DNA of 12,159 nucleotides from an uncultured Christensenellaceae bacterium (GCA_902475645.1 CABSAH010000038.1:1-12159), one strand, 5' to 3'; shown: positions 1 to 6,202, counted from the first letter of the stretch. The notes: generated from the sequence alone by a model not told the origin. Program-made: numbers and translations.

Positions 1-156
1 CAACAAATGATTATCGAATGTCAGAACAACAATGTTCCAGCATGCAAGTTTTATCAAAAACAAGGAGCTGCACTTTCTAAAATAGATATGTATGCTTATT
101 ATTTAGAGCCTGGAGTAAGAAACGAAATTCAATTTATATGGTATTTAGATATTTAG
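1..156 (+). CDS. GNAT family N-acetyltransferase, C-terminal fragment (5' end outside window)
   Basis: The frame is open from base 1 to a TAG at 154-156 and gives 51 residues. They contain the typical C-terminal GNAT motif: ECQNNNVPACKFYQKQGA, where a strand leads into the N-x-x-A-x-x-F-Y-x-K-x-G helix that packs on acetyl-CoA. It ends in an aromatic tail (IQFIWYLDI) like that of streptothricin-type and related small-molecule acetyltransferases. The substrate cannot be told from this fragment, so a resistance role is only a possibility. Base composition (about 31% GC) and codon choice (TTA, AGA, GGA, TAT) are unlike every other gene here, which suggests horizontal acquisition or proximity to an inserted element. 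It converges on the minus-strand lipoprotein genes. The family call is fairly secure and the specificity unknown. Confidence 0.75.
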   Translation, partial: QQMIIECQNNNVPACKFYQKQGAALSKIDMYAYYLEPGVRNEIQFIWYLDI

Positions 157-188
157 ATAAATCCCAATTTGTCGAACAGATACTAAGG

Positions 189-224
189 GCGCACTTCTAT
201 ACAGGGTAATCCCCATATGTGCGC
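189..224. repeat. Imperfect inverted repeat
   Basis: Arms gcgcac (189-194) and gtgcgc (219-224) pair perfectly. An inner ata/tat and ggg/ccc pairing closes on the loop taat. It lies just after the AT-rich GNAT end. It has no T-run, so it is not a classical terminator. It could be RNA structure or the end of a mobile or repetitive element; the sequence alone does not decide. Confidence 0.45.
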
Positions 225-236
225 TCGGTGAGACCG

Positions 237-270
237 AACACCCCGGACACCTGAATGCCCGGGGTGTTTT
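237..270 (+). terminator. Rho-independent terminator
   Basis: A perfect 10-bp stem (aacaccccgg 237-246 with ccggggtgtt 259-268) has a 12-nt loop and runs into TTTT (267-270). Its orientation fits the end of the transcript carrying the GNAT gene upstream. Confidence 0.8.
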
Positions 271-287
271 GCGTCACTATGTTCCGA

Positions 288-308
288 GCAAGGGACTGCA
301 TCCCTTGC
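288..308. repeat. Perfect palindrome, possible dispersed intergenic element
   Basis: gcaaggga (288-295) and tcccttgc (301-308) are perfect inverted arms around the loop ctgca. Outer bases cgag (285-288) and ctcg (311-314) allow the pairing to extend past a short bulge. No T-run follows on either strand, so it is not an obvious terminator. It resembles REP-like palindromes that recur between genes, but only one copy is in this window. Confidence 0.5.
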
Positions 309-335
309 GCCTCGAAAGCGGCTATCCACATAAGG

Positions 336-371
336 CAAAAGGCGCGACCACTTTCATCACGCCTTTTGTTA
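336..371. terminator. Hairpin with T-rich edges, possible bidirectional terminator
   Basis: caaaaggcg (336-344) pairs perfectly with cgccttttg (360-368) around a 15-nt loop. Each strand ends the stem with a run of four T, which lies inside the stem rather than after it. A weak or bidirectional terminator between the converging genes is plausible. Confidence 0.45.
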
Positions 372-424
372 CTGTCTTACGAACACCCCGCAAATGCTCC
401 GCTCTATTTTTATATGCACGGTAT

Positions 425-462
425 AAAACACCCCTCCGATCCGTGGCGGACGGGAGGGGCGT
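425..462 (-). terminator. Rho-independent terminator of the lipoprotein operon
   Basis: Read on the minus strand, a stem of 7 GC-rich pairs (453-459 with 431-437) is followed by tgTTTTA (430-424). It begins about 23 bases after the SIMPL-gene stop codon and points the right way to end that operon. Confidence 0.75.
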
Positions 463-484
463 TAGTGGGGGATGGGGAAGCGGA

Positions 485-1276
485 TTAGTTATCCGCGGCT
501 TCGATTTCGTATGTTATGCTTACCCGTGCGTCCACCGTAAGCTCGCCCGGGCTTATGCTCACGTCCGCGTTCGCATCGTCGGCCATGGCTTCGGCAGGCA
601 TATCGTATACGGTATTAGGCGTGTAGCTTGAGCTTTGCTCGTTCACGGCGGCAGGTACGGGCTTAAGCGTTACGCCGAGCGCCTCCGCAATGGCCTGAGC
701 CTTGCCCCTTGCATCCTCAATGGCGGCCTTGAGCGCCTGCTGATACGCGGCGGAGCTATCGGACACCGTAAGCGTAAGCCCGTATGTACCCGTTGCGCCT
801 GCGGCTATTGCCTCGCCCAATACACGGCCCACGGAATCAATGTCGCGTATCGTCACCTTTATTGAGTTTACCATGTTGTACCCCACCACGACAGCAGGGG
901 TTTTCTTGTAATTATATACTTCGTTCAGGCTCACGTTATCCGTGGCAATGTCCGCATCCTTAACTCCGGCGGCTTTAACGGCGGCCGTGACCGCATCCGT
1001 AACGGCGGAGTTTTCCTGCTGCGCGGCGGCAGGGCTTTCATTATATGTGCGCACCTGTATGCTAACGGTGGCAATATCCGGAACGAGCTTAATTTCGCCC
1101 GATCCGCTAACGTTTATCACGTCCGGCTCCTCCTTGCTCTCCTGCTGAATTGTTACCTCCGGGCTTATAACCTGCGGCGCGGGGCTGTTCGGGGTCTGCG
1201 TAACGGTTTTGCATCCGGCGAACATTATTCCCGCAATGCCTATGCACAGTATCAGTGCTATAACCTTGTTTTTCAT
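485..1276 (-). CDS. SIMPL (DUF541) domain lipoprotein
   Basis: The product is 263 aa. The N-terminus is a lipoprotein signal: MKNK, a hydrophobic stretch, then FAGC with the acylated Cys at 22, followed by a Ser/Pro/Gln-rich linker to about residue 50. Residues ~50-260 match the SIMPL/DUF541 family (E. coli YggE type): the entry strand INVSGSGEIKLVPD, then YKKTPAVVVGYNMVNSIKVTI and ALKAAIEDARGKAQAIAEALG, ending in VSITYEIE. YggE-type proteins are linked to oxidative-stress tolerance and BP26-like members form cylindrical oligomers. The exact biochemical role is not established. The protein should sit on the outer face of the membrane. A GGAGGAG motif (1286-1292) precedes the ATG by 9 bases and overlaps the end of the upstream DUF4349 gene, which stops only 3 bases earlier, so the two are co-transcribed. 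A terminator follows at 425-462. Confidence 0.88.
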   Translation of the reverse strand: MKNKVIALILCIGIAGIMFAGCKTVTQTPNSPAPQVISPEVTIQQESKEEPDVINVSGSGEIKLVPDIATVSIQVRTYNESPAAAQQENSAVTDAVTAAVKAAGVKDADIATDNVSLNEVYNYKKTPAVVVGYNMVNSIKVTIRDIDSVGRVLGEAIAAGATGTYGLTLTVSDSSAAYQQALKAAIEDARGKAQAIAEALGVTLKPVPAAVNEQSSSYTPNTVYDMPAEAMADDANADVSISPGELTVDARVSITYEIEAADN

Positions 1277-1279
1277 GGC

Positions 1280-2257
1280 TTACTTATTCTCCTCCTTTGC
1301 CGCCGCGTTCTTTTTGTTGCGCTTTTTGGTTGCGGCGCGCACTATTATAACAATTATTGCAACAACGACCGCCGCAATTACTATTACGGGCAGGCCGGAT
1401 ACGAACCATACGAATAGGTTCACGAAGAATACGCCAACGCCGTTCAGCGTTTCCGTAAAGCCCTCGCTTATCCTGTCGGCCGTGCTCTTGGTGGCTGCGG
1501 GGCCGGTTATGGCGTTGCGCTCGTTAATATAAAGCGAAACGGTGGTGTAATCTATCAGCGCGTCATAGCGCTTCAATGTGCCGGTAAGGGATTCTATTTC
1601 AAGCATTACCTGGCTTATCCTGTCCTCAAGCTGTATAACGTCGCCAAGATTATCGGTTTCAACCATTATTGCGCGCAGCCGCTCAAGCTGCTCCTTCAAT
1701 ACGGCAAGGCGCGTATCGGTATCGTAATACGCATCGCTAACATCGTCCGTATAATCGCGCACATAGTTTAGCTGCCCAAGCGTCTCCACGCCGCCTACGA
1801 ATTCGCCCGCCTTTTGAGCGGGTATGCGTACCGTCATTTCAACGGTGCGGCCCGCGTCGCCGTAAGCCTCCGGCTTGGAGCCGTAAATATTGGAGCTGAG
1901 TACATATCCGCCCAGCTCGCTTATCCTGGACTTTATGTATTCCATGTCATTGTCAAAATTATCCGTATTCAGGCTTATGTCGTAGTTGCGTATTATTTTG
2001 CGCCCTGCGTATATATCGCCCGCGGTAATTGTCTTATCGGACGTGTTCGCAACGGAGTCAAAGCCATATTCGCCGGCTGATACGGCGGAAGTTTGCGCGG
2101 GCGCGGCCATCGGCTCCATGGGATACGCTTCTTCATTTCTGCCGTAGCTGCTTGCGGTGCCGTATGAAGCCTTTGATTGAGCGCTGCATCCTGCAAGGCA
2201 TACGCAAAGCATAAGGGCTGCCGCGGCAGCGGATATAATCCTTTTATATTGGGTCAT
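1280..2257 (-). CDS. DUF4349 domain lipoprotein with C-terminal membrane helix
   Basis: The product is 325 aa. A lipobox LAGC places the acylated Cys at 24. A low-complexity Ala/Ser/Tyr/Met linker leads to the DUF4349 domain (residues ~85-240): RKIIRNYDISLNT, the helix-rich FDNDMEYIKSRISELGGYV, VEMTVRIPAQ, then a likely coiled coil (~160-210, LEQL/IQLEDRISQVMLEIE heptads) and DYTTVSLYI. A very hydrophobic segment (~277-307) is followed by a Lys/Arg-rich cytoplasmic tail, so the protein appears tethered at both ends. The function of DUF4349 is unknown; envelope sensing or structure is an inference. An ATG at 2261 is only 1 base from the Shine-Dalgarno core, whereas the one at 2257 has ideal spacing, so I use 2257. 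It is the first gene of a two-gene operon with the SIMPL lipoprotein. Confidence 0.88.
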   Translation of the reverse strand: MTQYKRIISAAAAALMLCVCLAGCSAQSKASYGTASSYGRNEEAYPMEPMAAPAQTSAVSAGEYGFDSVANTSDKTITAGDIYAGRKIIRNYDISLNTDNFDNDMEYIKSRISELGGYVLSSNIYGSKPEAYGDAGRTVEMTVRIPAQKAGEFVGGVETLGQLNYVRDYTDDVSDAYYDTDTRLAVLKEQLERLRAIMVETDNLGDVIQLEDRISQVMLEIESLTGTLKRYDALIDYTTVSLYINERNAITGPAATKSTADRISEGFTETLNGVGVFFVNLFVWFVSGLPVIVIAAVVVAIIVIIVRAATKKRNKKNAAAKEENK

Positions 2258-2263
2258 GGTCAT

Positions 2264-2271
2264 TCCTCCTT
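2264..2271 (-). promoter_or_regulatory. Shine-Dalgarno site that decides the DUF4349 start
   Basis: On the minus strand aaggagga ends directly against the upstream ATG (2263-2261) and 6 bases before the second ATG (2257-2255). Spacing favours the second ATG, shortening the protein by two residues. Confidence 0.7.
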
Positions 2272-2327
2272 ATAGCGTTCCTTTACAAATATAACGGATA
2301 AACGCGGCTAAAGGTTTCAATTATTGT

Positions 2328-2357
2328 ATTATATAAGCGGTAATCGGGCAAGAGCAA
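2328..2357 (-). promoter_or_regulatory. Sigma-A-type promoter for the lipoprotein operon
   Basis: On the minus strand TTGCTC (2357-2352) and TATAAT (2333-2328) are separated by 18 bases. The start would lie about 60 bases before the DUF4349 ribosome site. The -35 matches 4 of 6 consensus bases and the -10 matches all six. I found no equally good promoter facing the other way toward the YlmC-type gene. Confidence 0.6.
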
Positions 2358-2373
2358 AGTGCATATACAAGTA

Positions 2374-2380
2374 AAGGGGG
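2374..2380 (+). promoter_or_regulatory. Shine-Dalgarno site of the YlmC/YmxH gene
   Basis: The run aaagggggtgat (2373-2384) closely matches the 16S anti-SD complement. It is 2 bases from an ATG (2383) but 8 bases from an in-frame GTG (2389), which favours the GTG. Confidence 0.55.
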
Positions 2381-2388
2381 TGATGCGC

Positions 2389-2631
2389 GTGGCGAACATA
2401 GGCTTTTGCGAGCTTAAGCGCAAGGAAGTGATAAATTTAAGGGACGGGGCAAGGCTTGGCACGGTATGCGATATGGAGGTTGACCTATGCTCCGGCACGG
2501 TATGCTCAATAGTCGTACCGGGGCCGCCCAAAATGTGGGGGCTGCTTAAAAGCGACGAGGAGCTTGTTATACCGTTTTGCAAAATAAATAAAATAGGCGA
2601 CGATGTTATATTGGTGGATATAACGCTATGA
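2389..2631 (+). CDS. YlmC/YmxH family PRC-barrel protein
   Basis: The product is about 80 aa: CELKRKEVINLRDGARLGTVCDMEVDLCSG, a VVPGPPKMWGLLKSDEELVIPF segment and KINKIGDDVILVDI. This is the small PRC-barrel fold of the YlmC/YmxH family, which is found next to sporulation sigma factors and nrdR/pgeF in Firmicutes. B. subtilis members are tied to sporulation only by context and expression; a biochemical role is not established. The short beta barrel probably binds a partner protein or RNA, which is inference. I prefer the GTG start at 2389 because of ribosome-site spacing; an ATG at 2383 would add MR. It is followed 59 bases later by nrdR, which has its own promoter. The gene order ylmC-nrdR-pgeF is well known in Clostridia. 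Confidence 0.85.
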   Translation: MANIGFCELKRKEVINLRDGARLGTVCDMEVDLCSGTVCSIVVPGPPKMWGLLKSDEELVIPFCKINKIGDDVILVDITL

Positions 2632-2655
2632 TGCTTTATTTTTTGGCATGTGCTG

Positions 2656-2664
2656 TGGTATAAT
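2656..2664 (+). promoter_or_regulatory. Extended -10 promoter of nrdR
   Basis: TGG directly followed by TATAAT (2659-2664) is a TGn extended -10 element. The -35 region is poor, as is common with this class. The ribosome site GGAGGA (2680-2685) follows at a suitable distance. No clear NrdR box is visible nearby. Confidence 0.6.
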
Positions 2665-2690
2665 GGGCAAAAGCACGCGGAGGATACAGC

Positions 2691-3152
2691 ATGAGGTGCA
2701 GATATTGCCATGGAACGGAAAGCAAGGTAGTGGATTCGCGCCCTACGGACGACGGGACAAGCATACGCAGGCGCAGGGAATGCATAAGCTGCGGGCGGCG
2801 GTTCACAACATATGAAAAAATAGAAGAAATCCCCATAATGGTGGTGAAAAAAGACGGGCGGCGCGAAACGTTTGACAGCGAAAAAATTCTGATGGGCGTG
2901 CGCAAGGCCTGCGAAAAACGGCCCGTGAGCGCGGCGCAGATGGATAAGCTGGTGGAGGAGGTTGTGCGCGAGGTGAACAACACCCTTGAGCAGGAGGTCA
3001 CCAGCACATATATTGGCGAGCTTGTAATGCGCGGGCTGAAAAATCTGGACGAGGTGGCGTATGTCCGCTTCGCTTCGGTATACAGGCAGTTTAAGGATAT
3101 AAATACGTTCATGGAGGAATTGAAGCTTCTGCTCAACGATAAATGCGAATGA
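2691..3152 (+). CDS. nrdR: Transcriptional repressor NrdR
   Basis: The product is 153 aa, the usual length of NrdR, the repressor of ribonucleotide reductase genes that senses ATP/dATP. The N-terminal zinc ribbon is complete: MRCRYC with Cys3 and Cys6, then ECISCGRRFTTYE with Cys31 and Cys34. The family signature SxVVDSRxxxDGxSIRRRREC is present. Residues ~47-137 form the ATP-cone (VVKKDGRRETFDSEKI, YVRFASVYRQFKD). GGAGGA sits 5 bases before the ATG. The gene is preceded by an extended -10 promoter and overlaps the next gene, pgeF, by an ATGA junction, so the two are translationally coupled. No ribonucleotide reductase gene is in the window, so its targets lie elsewhere. Confidence 0.97.
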   Translation: MRCRYCHGTESKVVDSRPTDDGTSIRRRRECISCGRRFTTYEKIEEIPIMVVKKDGRRETFDSEKILMGVRKACEKRPVSAAQMDKLVEEVVREVNNTLEQEVTSTYIGELVMRGLKNLDEVAYVRFASVYRQFKDINTFMEELKLLLNDKCE

Positions 3153-4009
3153 TGGATAGATACGAATACCTTTCCGCATACAGGCTGATGCGCCACGGCT
3201 GCATATATGAAGAAAACAGGGGCATCGGCTTTTTTCGTGCGGAGCAGCTTAAGGGCATGGACGGCGTTGAACACGGCTTCACAGCGCGGCAGGGCGGCGT
3301 AAGCCCAAAGCCCTATGATTCGCTGCACCTAAATTTTCAAAAGCCGCATGATTTGGCGCTTGTTAAGGAGAATTTCTCCCGCTTTGCGGGCGCGGCGGGC
3401 ATAGAATATTCAAGCATGGCCGTGGTAAGCTATGAACACGGCGTCAACGTAATAAAGCTTGACGCGGCGGACGCCGGGCGCGGGTTCGGCAAAGCCCCGC
3501 TTGATAAGTGCGACGGCATAATAACCGATTCGCCCGCGCTTACGCTTATAACCAACCATGCCGACTGCGGCGCGTTCTTTATATTCGACCCCGTAAAGCG
3601 CGCGGTGGGCCTTGCCCATTCCGGCTGGAAGGGCACGCTTGGGCGCATAGGGGCGAACGTTGTTAAGCTTATGCAGCAATGCTACGGCTCCGACCCAAAG
3701 GACATGATAGCCTCCACCGGCCCCGCAATATGCAAAAACTGCTACGAGGTTGATGCTCCCCTTGCGGAGCGGTTCGACGCCCAATTCGGCGCAAACATAT
3801 GCACAAGGGCGGGACGCGAAGGCCACGCATGGCTTGACCTTGAAGCCGCGCAGGCGATACAGCTTATTGAAGCGGGCATTAAATGCGAAAATATAACATT
3901 GATGGAAAAATGTACGTTTGAGGACGAAAAGCACCTGTTTTCGCACCGCAGGGACACGCCAAGGCTTGGCGGAACGGGCGATATGGCGGCATATATACGC
4001 CTTGTATGA
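3149..4009 (+). CDS. pgeF: PgeF/YfiH family laccase-domain protein
   Basis: The product is about 286 aa and belongs to the laccase-domain (DUF152) family. Members have been described as purine nucleoside phosphorylase/adenosine deaminase-like enzymes and as peptidoglycan editing factor PgeF. The metal/catalytic triad of the family is visible: His in SYEHGVNV (~97), Cys in NHADCGAFFIFD (~140) and His in GLAHSGWKGTLGRIG (~157). The late FSHRRD motif is also present. No signal peptide is seen, so it is cytosolic. No strong ribosome site precedes it. Possible starts are ATG 3143, 3149 and 3152; I use 3149, which forms the ATGA overlap with the nrdR stop and implies translational re-initiation. 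A terminator at 4038-4072 ends this operon. The family is secure; the physiological substrate is not. Confidence 0.92.
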   Translation: MMDRYEYLSAYRLMRHGCIYEENRGIGFFRAEQLKGMDGVEHGFTARQGGVSPKPYDSLHLNFQKPHDLALVKENFSRFAGAAGIEYSSMAVVSYEHGVNVIKLDAADAGRGFGKAPLDKCDGIITDSPALTLITNHADCGAFFIFDPVKRAVGLAHSGWKGTLGRIGANVVKLMQQCYGSDPKDMIASTGPAICKNCYEVDAPLAERFDAQFGANICTRAGREGHAWLDLEAAQAIQLIEAGIKCENITLMEKCTFEDEKHLFSHRRDTPRLGGTGDMAAYIRLV

Positions 4010-4019
4010 CCCGTATAAT
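3993..4019 (+). promoter_or_regulatory. Candidate sigma-E-type promoter upstream of the spoIIIA cluster
   Basis: ATA (3993-3995), a 16-base spacer and CGTATAAT (4012-4019, 6 of 8 against CATACAAT) resemble a mother-cell sigma-E promoter at the end of pgeF. spoIIIA is sigma-E controlled in Bacillus. A terminator lies between this site and the first gene, so the assignment is weak. Confidence 0.25.
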
Positions 4020-4037
4020 CAAAACAATAAAAAATCA

Positions 4038-4072
4038 TCCTTTCGGGTATGCTAATCCGGAAGGACTTTTTT
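4038..4072 (+). terminator. Rho-independent terminator after pgeF, abutting the next ribosome site
   Basis: tcctttcgg (4038-4046) pairs with ccggaagga (4057-4065) with one G-T pair, followed by six T (4067-4072). An A-run before the stem could make it work on the other strand too. The ribosome site AAAGGGG (4075-4081) of the next gene starts only two bases after the T-run. Confidence 0.8.
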
Positions 4073-4088
4073 ATAAAGGGGAACTGCT

Positions 4089-4535
4089 GTGGCGCTGAAT
4101 ACTATCGTTTGCCTTGCGGCAATGATTATGAACATAACGTTTTTGACCGAAGATATATGCAGACGGCTTTGCATCCGCCCGTTTGCGCTGGCGGTAACGG
4201 CAGCCGCGGCGCTTGCGCTTTCAAACATAAGCCTAAGGCCGGCGGGGGAGGTATGCCTTGATTTATCTATATTCGCCACGCCCGTGTTCCTTGCGCTTTT
4301 CAGTCTCGGCGGGGGATACACTGGCAACCGCGGGCGCATATGCCTTTCGCGCATGGCGGCCGTTTCCGTTATACCAATGCTTATAAGCGCGGCAATATCG
4401 CTTGTTGATTACTTTGCGGACGGGTTCGCCGTGTTTGAGCTGAGCGAGGGCGTGATAGTGCCGTGGCAGGCGCTTCTGTGCGGGCTTGATATGGCCGTAG
4501 GCGATATATTGCTTGCGAAAAAAGTCGCCGTGTGA
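4089..4535 (+). CDS. Unrecognised small polytopic membrane protein heading the spoIIIA cluster
   Basis: The product is 148 aa with four or five hydrophobic segments (about 3-20, 31-47, 56-75, 88-106 and 117-133) and few charged residues between them, so it is an integral membrane protein. I do not recognise a family. The start is GTG at 4089, seven bases after AAAGGGG; there is no competing ATG with a ribosome site. It stops 49 bases before spoIIIAA in the same direction. In B. subtilis a small membrane gene, yqhV, sits just upstream of spoIIIAA; this protein is longer and I cannot show homology. Its position suggests a role in the same mother-cell sporulation process, which is inference only. 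It starts right behind a terminator, so its transcription is unclear. Base and codon use match the neighbours. Confidence 0.8.
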   Translation: MALNTIVCLAAMIMNITFLTEDICRRLCIRPFALAVTAAAALALSNISLRPAGEVCLDLSIFATPVFLALFSLGGGYTGNRGRICLSRMAAVSVIPMLISAAISLVDYFADGFAVFELSEGVIVPWQALLCGLDMAVGDILLAKKVAV

Positions 4536-4561
4536 TAATGCCGCATGCGCCTTCATATCAT
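4535..4561 (+). promoter_or_regulatory. Candidate sigma-E-type promoter of spoIIIAA
   Basis: ATA (4535-4537), a 16-base spacer and CATATCAT (4554-4561, 6 of 8 against CATACAAT) precede the spoIIIAA ribosome site (4572-4577). Spacing fits sigma-E promoters, but the motif is short and could occur by chance. Confidence 0.3.
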
Positions 4562-4571
4562 GTAGCGATAC

Positions 4572-4577
4572 GGAGGA
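4572..4577 (+). promoter_or_regulatory. Shine-Dalgarno site that decides the spoIIIAA start
   Basis: GGAGGA is 1 base from an ATG at 4579 and 7 bases from an ATG at 4585, so the second is the likely start. It also argues against the longer reading frame that opens at 4513. Confidence 0.7.
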
Positions 4578-4584
4578 CATGCAG

Positions 4585-5478
4585 ATGGCAAACGCTGAAA
4601 CCAGCGCCCTTGCGGGGCTTAGAGAGCTTCTTCCAAAGGAGCTTTTTTGCGATACGGATATGGATACGCTCTATGCGGAGTGCGAGGAAATACGCATACG
4701 CGCGGGACGCAGGGTGCGCTTTGTGCTGCGCGGCGGCGAAATTGCGGGCAGCGCCGTAGCCACGCCTAAGCTCTGCCGCGAGGTTCTGGAGGGGCTTAGC
4801 GAGCATTCGGCATCGGCAATAGAGAATGAGCTTAAGGAAGGCTTCTTCACGGCGCGGGGCGGGTGCCGCGTGGGCGTATGCGGGCAGATGCATATAAAAA
4901 ACGGCCTATGCGAAAGGCTTTGGCAAATCTCAGGCTTCAATATAAGAATAGCGCGGCAGATAAAGGGCTGTGCGAACAATGTAATAAAATCGGTTTACGG
5001 CGCGGGCAACGCGGGCGGGCTGCTGGTGCTGTCCGCACCGGGCGTTGGCAAAACCACACTGCTCAGGGATACCGTGCGCCAATTAAGCGACGGCGGGCTA
5101 AGCGCGGCGATTGCGGACGAACGCGGGGAGATAGCGGCCTGCTGCATGGGCGTACCCGCGCTTGATGTGGGCGAGCGGACGGATGTTATGGATATGTGCC
5201 CCAAGGCGGAGGGGATAAGGAAGCTTGTAAGGAGCATGTCGCCGCGGCTTATAGTGACCGATGAAATAGGCACAAAGGAGGAAGCCGCCGCGCTGCTTGA
5301 TGCAAGGAACTGCGGCGTTGCGGCAATCGCAAGCGCGCATGCTTTAAGCGTTCAGGACGCGCTGCGCCGCGAGCATATACGCGCGCTTATAGAGGGCGGC
5401 TGCTTTACCCACGCGGCGGTAATAACGCGGCGGGCGGACGGCGCAAGGGAAATAGCCATAGAGAAGCTGGCGCAATGA
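4585..5478 (+). CDS. spoIIIAA: Stage III sporulation protein AA (secretion-type ATPase)
   Basis: The product is 297 aa, close to the family norm (~300). SpoIIIAA is a cytoplasmic ATPase related to type II/IV secretion ATPases. It is thought to power or assemble the SpoIIIA channel in the mother-cell membrane facing the forespore. Visible motifs: an N-terminal domain with EEIRIRAGRRVRF and GFFTARGGCRVGVCG, Walker A GVGKTT at about 153-158, DERGEIAA, and Walker B LIVTDEIG at about 222-229. The frame opens at 4513 but the ribosome site fixes the start at 4585. The stop overlaps the spoIIIAB start (ATGA, 5475-5478). It is expected to be sigma-E dependent. Confidence 0.97.
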   Translation: MANAETSALAGLRELLPKELFCDTDMDTLYAECEEIRIRAGRRVRFVLRGGEIAGSAVATPKLCREVLEGLSEHSASAIENELKEGFFTARGGCRVGVCGQMHIKNGLCERLWQISGFNIRIARQIKGCANNVIKSVYGAGNAGGLLVLSAPGVGKTTLLRDTVRQLSDGGLSAAIADERGEIAACCMGVPALDVGERTDVMDMCPKAEGIRKLVRSMSPRLIVTDEIGTKEEAAALLDARNCGVAAIASAHALSVQDALRREHIRALIEGGCFTHAAVITRRADGAREIAIEKLAQ

Positions 5479-5987
5479 GGGCGGGTCTTGCGGCGGCGGC
5501 GCTTATAATATGCGTCAGCATGGGATATATGGCGCGATTGCGCATTAAGGACAGGGCGGATAAGCTGAACGCCATCTGTGCGGATATACGCACGCTTGGC
5601 AACAGCATGGAGCTTTCCCAATGCAAGCTGAACGAAATGCTCCTCGCCCTTGCCGGCGGCCCTATGGCGGGGCTTTGGAGCGCATACGCGGCAACGCTTG
5701 CAAGGGAGCCGCAAAGCGCGGGCGAAGCATGGGCGCATACCGTGCGGAGCGAAGCGGACGGCGGCAGCCTAAGCGGGCTTGACAAGCAGGATATTGCCGC
5801 GCTTATGACGCTTGGCGAGGCATTTTCAAGCATATCGCGTGCGGCGCAGGCGGATAATGCCCGCCTTACGCTGCGGCAAACGGAGGCGCGCGCGGAGGAT
5901 GCCGAAAAGCAGGCGGCGGGCAAGGGCAGGCTTTATTCGTCGCTGGGCGTGCTTGCGGGCTTTGCGCTGGCGCTAATGATGATATAA
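5475..5987 (+). CDS. spoIIIAB: Stage III sporulation protein AB
   Basis: The product is 170 aa, the usual size. It has an N-terminal membrane helix (~2-18), a cytoplasmic helical domain (IRTLGNSMELSQCKLNEML, then WSAYAATL), and a C-terminal hydrophobic segment (~152-169). The architecture resembles type II secretion GspF-like platform components, and SpoIIIAB is taken as part of the membrane platform near the AA ATPase. Motifs such as LTLGEAFSS (corresponding to the family's L.L...LG) and the A/E/D-rich helix RQTEARAEDAEKQAAGKG before the last helix are present. It starts inside the spoIIIAA stop codon and is followed 15 bases later by spoIIIAC. Confidence 0.94.
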   Translation: MRAGLAAAALIICVSMGYMARLRIKDRADKLNAICADIRTLGNSMELSQCKLNEMLLALAGGPMAGLWSAYAATLAREPQSAGEAWAHTVRSEADGGSLSGLDKQDIAALMTLGEAFSSISRAAQADNARLTLRQTEARAEDAEKQAAGKGRLYSSLGVLAGFALALMMI

Positions 5988-6002
5988 AACGGGGGATGGG
6001 GT

Positions 6003-6200
6003 ATGAGCATTGCGGTTGTGTTCAAAATTGCGGGCATAGGCATATTGGTTGCGATTATATGCCAGCTTCTGAAGCAGACCGGGCGCGACGACATGGCCAT
6101 GCTTGCGGCGCTTGCGGGCCTTGTGCTTACGCTTAGCATGGTTGCGGATTTGATAGGCAGCCTGTTTGATAACGTAAGGCGCATATTCGAGCTGTATTGA
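6003..6200 (+). CDS. spoIIIAC: Stage III sporulation protein AC
   Basis: The product is 65 aa, the normal length. It has two transmembrane helices (~2-21 and ~31-51) joined by the conserved cytoplasmic stretch CQLLKQTGRDDMAMLAALAG, which is characteristic of SpoIIIAC. It is part of the predicted membrane platform with SpoIIIAD and AE. A purine-rich GGGGGATGGGG run directly upstream serves as ribosome site. The stop codon (6198-6200) lies 2 bases before the spoIIIAD ATG. Confidence 0.96.
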   Translation: MSIAVVFKIAGIGILVAIICQLLKQTGRDDMAMLAALAGLVLTLSMVADLIGSLFDNVRRIFELY

Positions 6201-6202
6201 TT

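Larger units (their letters stand above)
157..484. other. Gene-free convergent intergenic region with several hairpins
   Basis: This 328-base stretch lies between two converging genes and shows no credible coding frame. It holds, in order: an imperfect hairpin (arms 189-194 and 219-224, inner ggg/ccc 204-206/211-213), a small hairpin (226-236), a strong plus-strand terminator (237-270), an 8-bp perfect palindrome (288-308), a 9-bp hairpin flanked by T and A runs (336-368), and a minus-strand terminator (425-462). Composition changes within it, from AT-rich before about 185 to GC-rich after. Confidence 0.7.

Noticed and set aside
269..631. A plus-strand frame across the gene-free region into the SIMPL gene
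   Set aside because: It crosses two terminator hairpins and runs antisense to the SIMPL coding end, and has no ribosome site.
2345..2371. A sigma-E-like site before the YlmC-type gene (TATACAAG at 2364-2371)
   Set aside because: No ATA box lies at the right distance and it sits almost on the ribosome site.
2283..3179. A 298-codon minus-strand frame opposite the YlmC-type gene and nrdR
   Set aside because: NrdR on the sense strand is certain and the antisense product has no recognisable features.
4513..4584. A longer N-terminus for spoIIIAA
   Set aside because: The ribosome site at 4572-4577 lies inside it and points to 4585; the added residues do not resemble SpoIIIAA.
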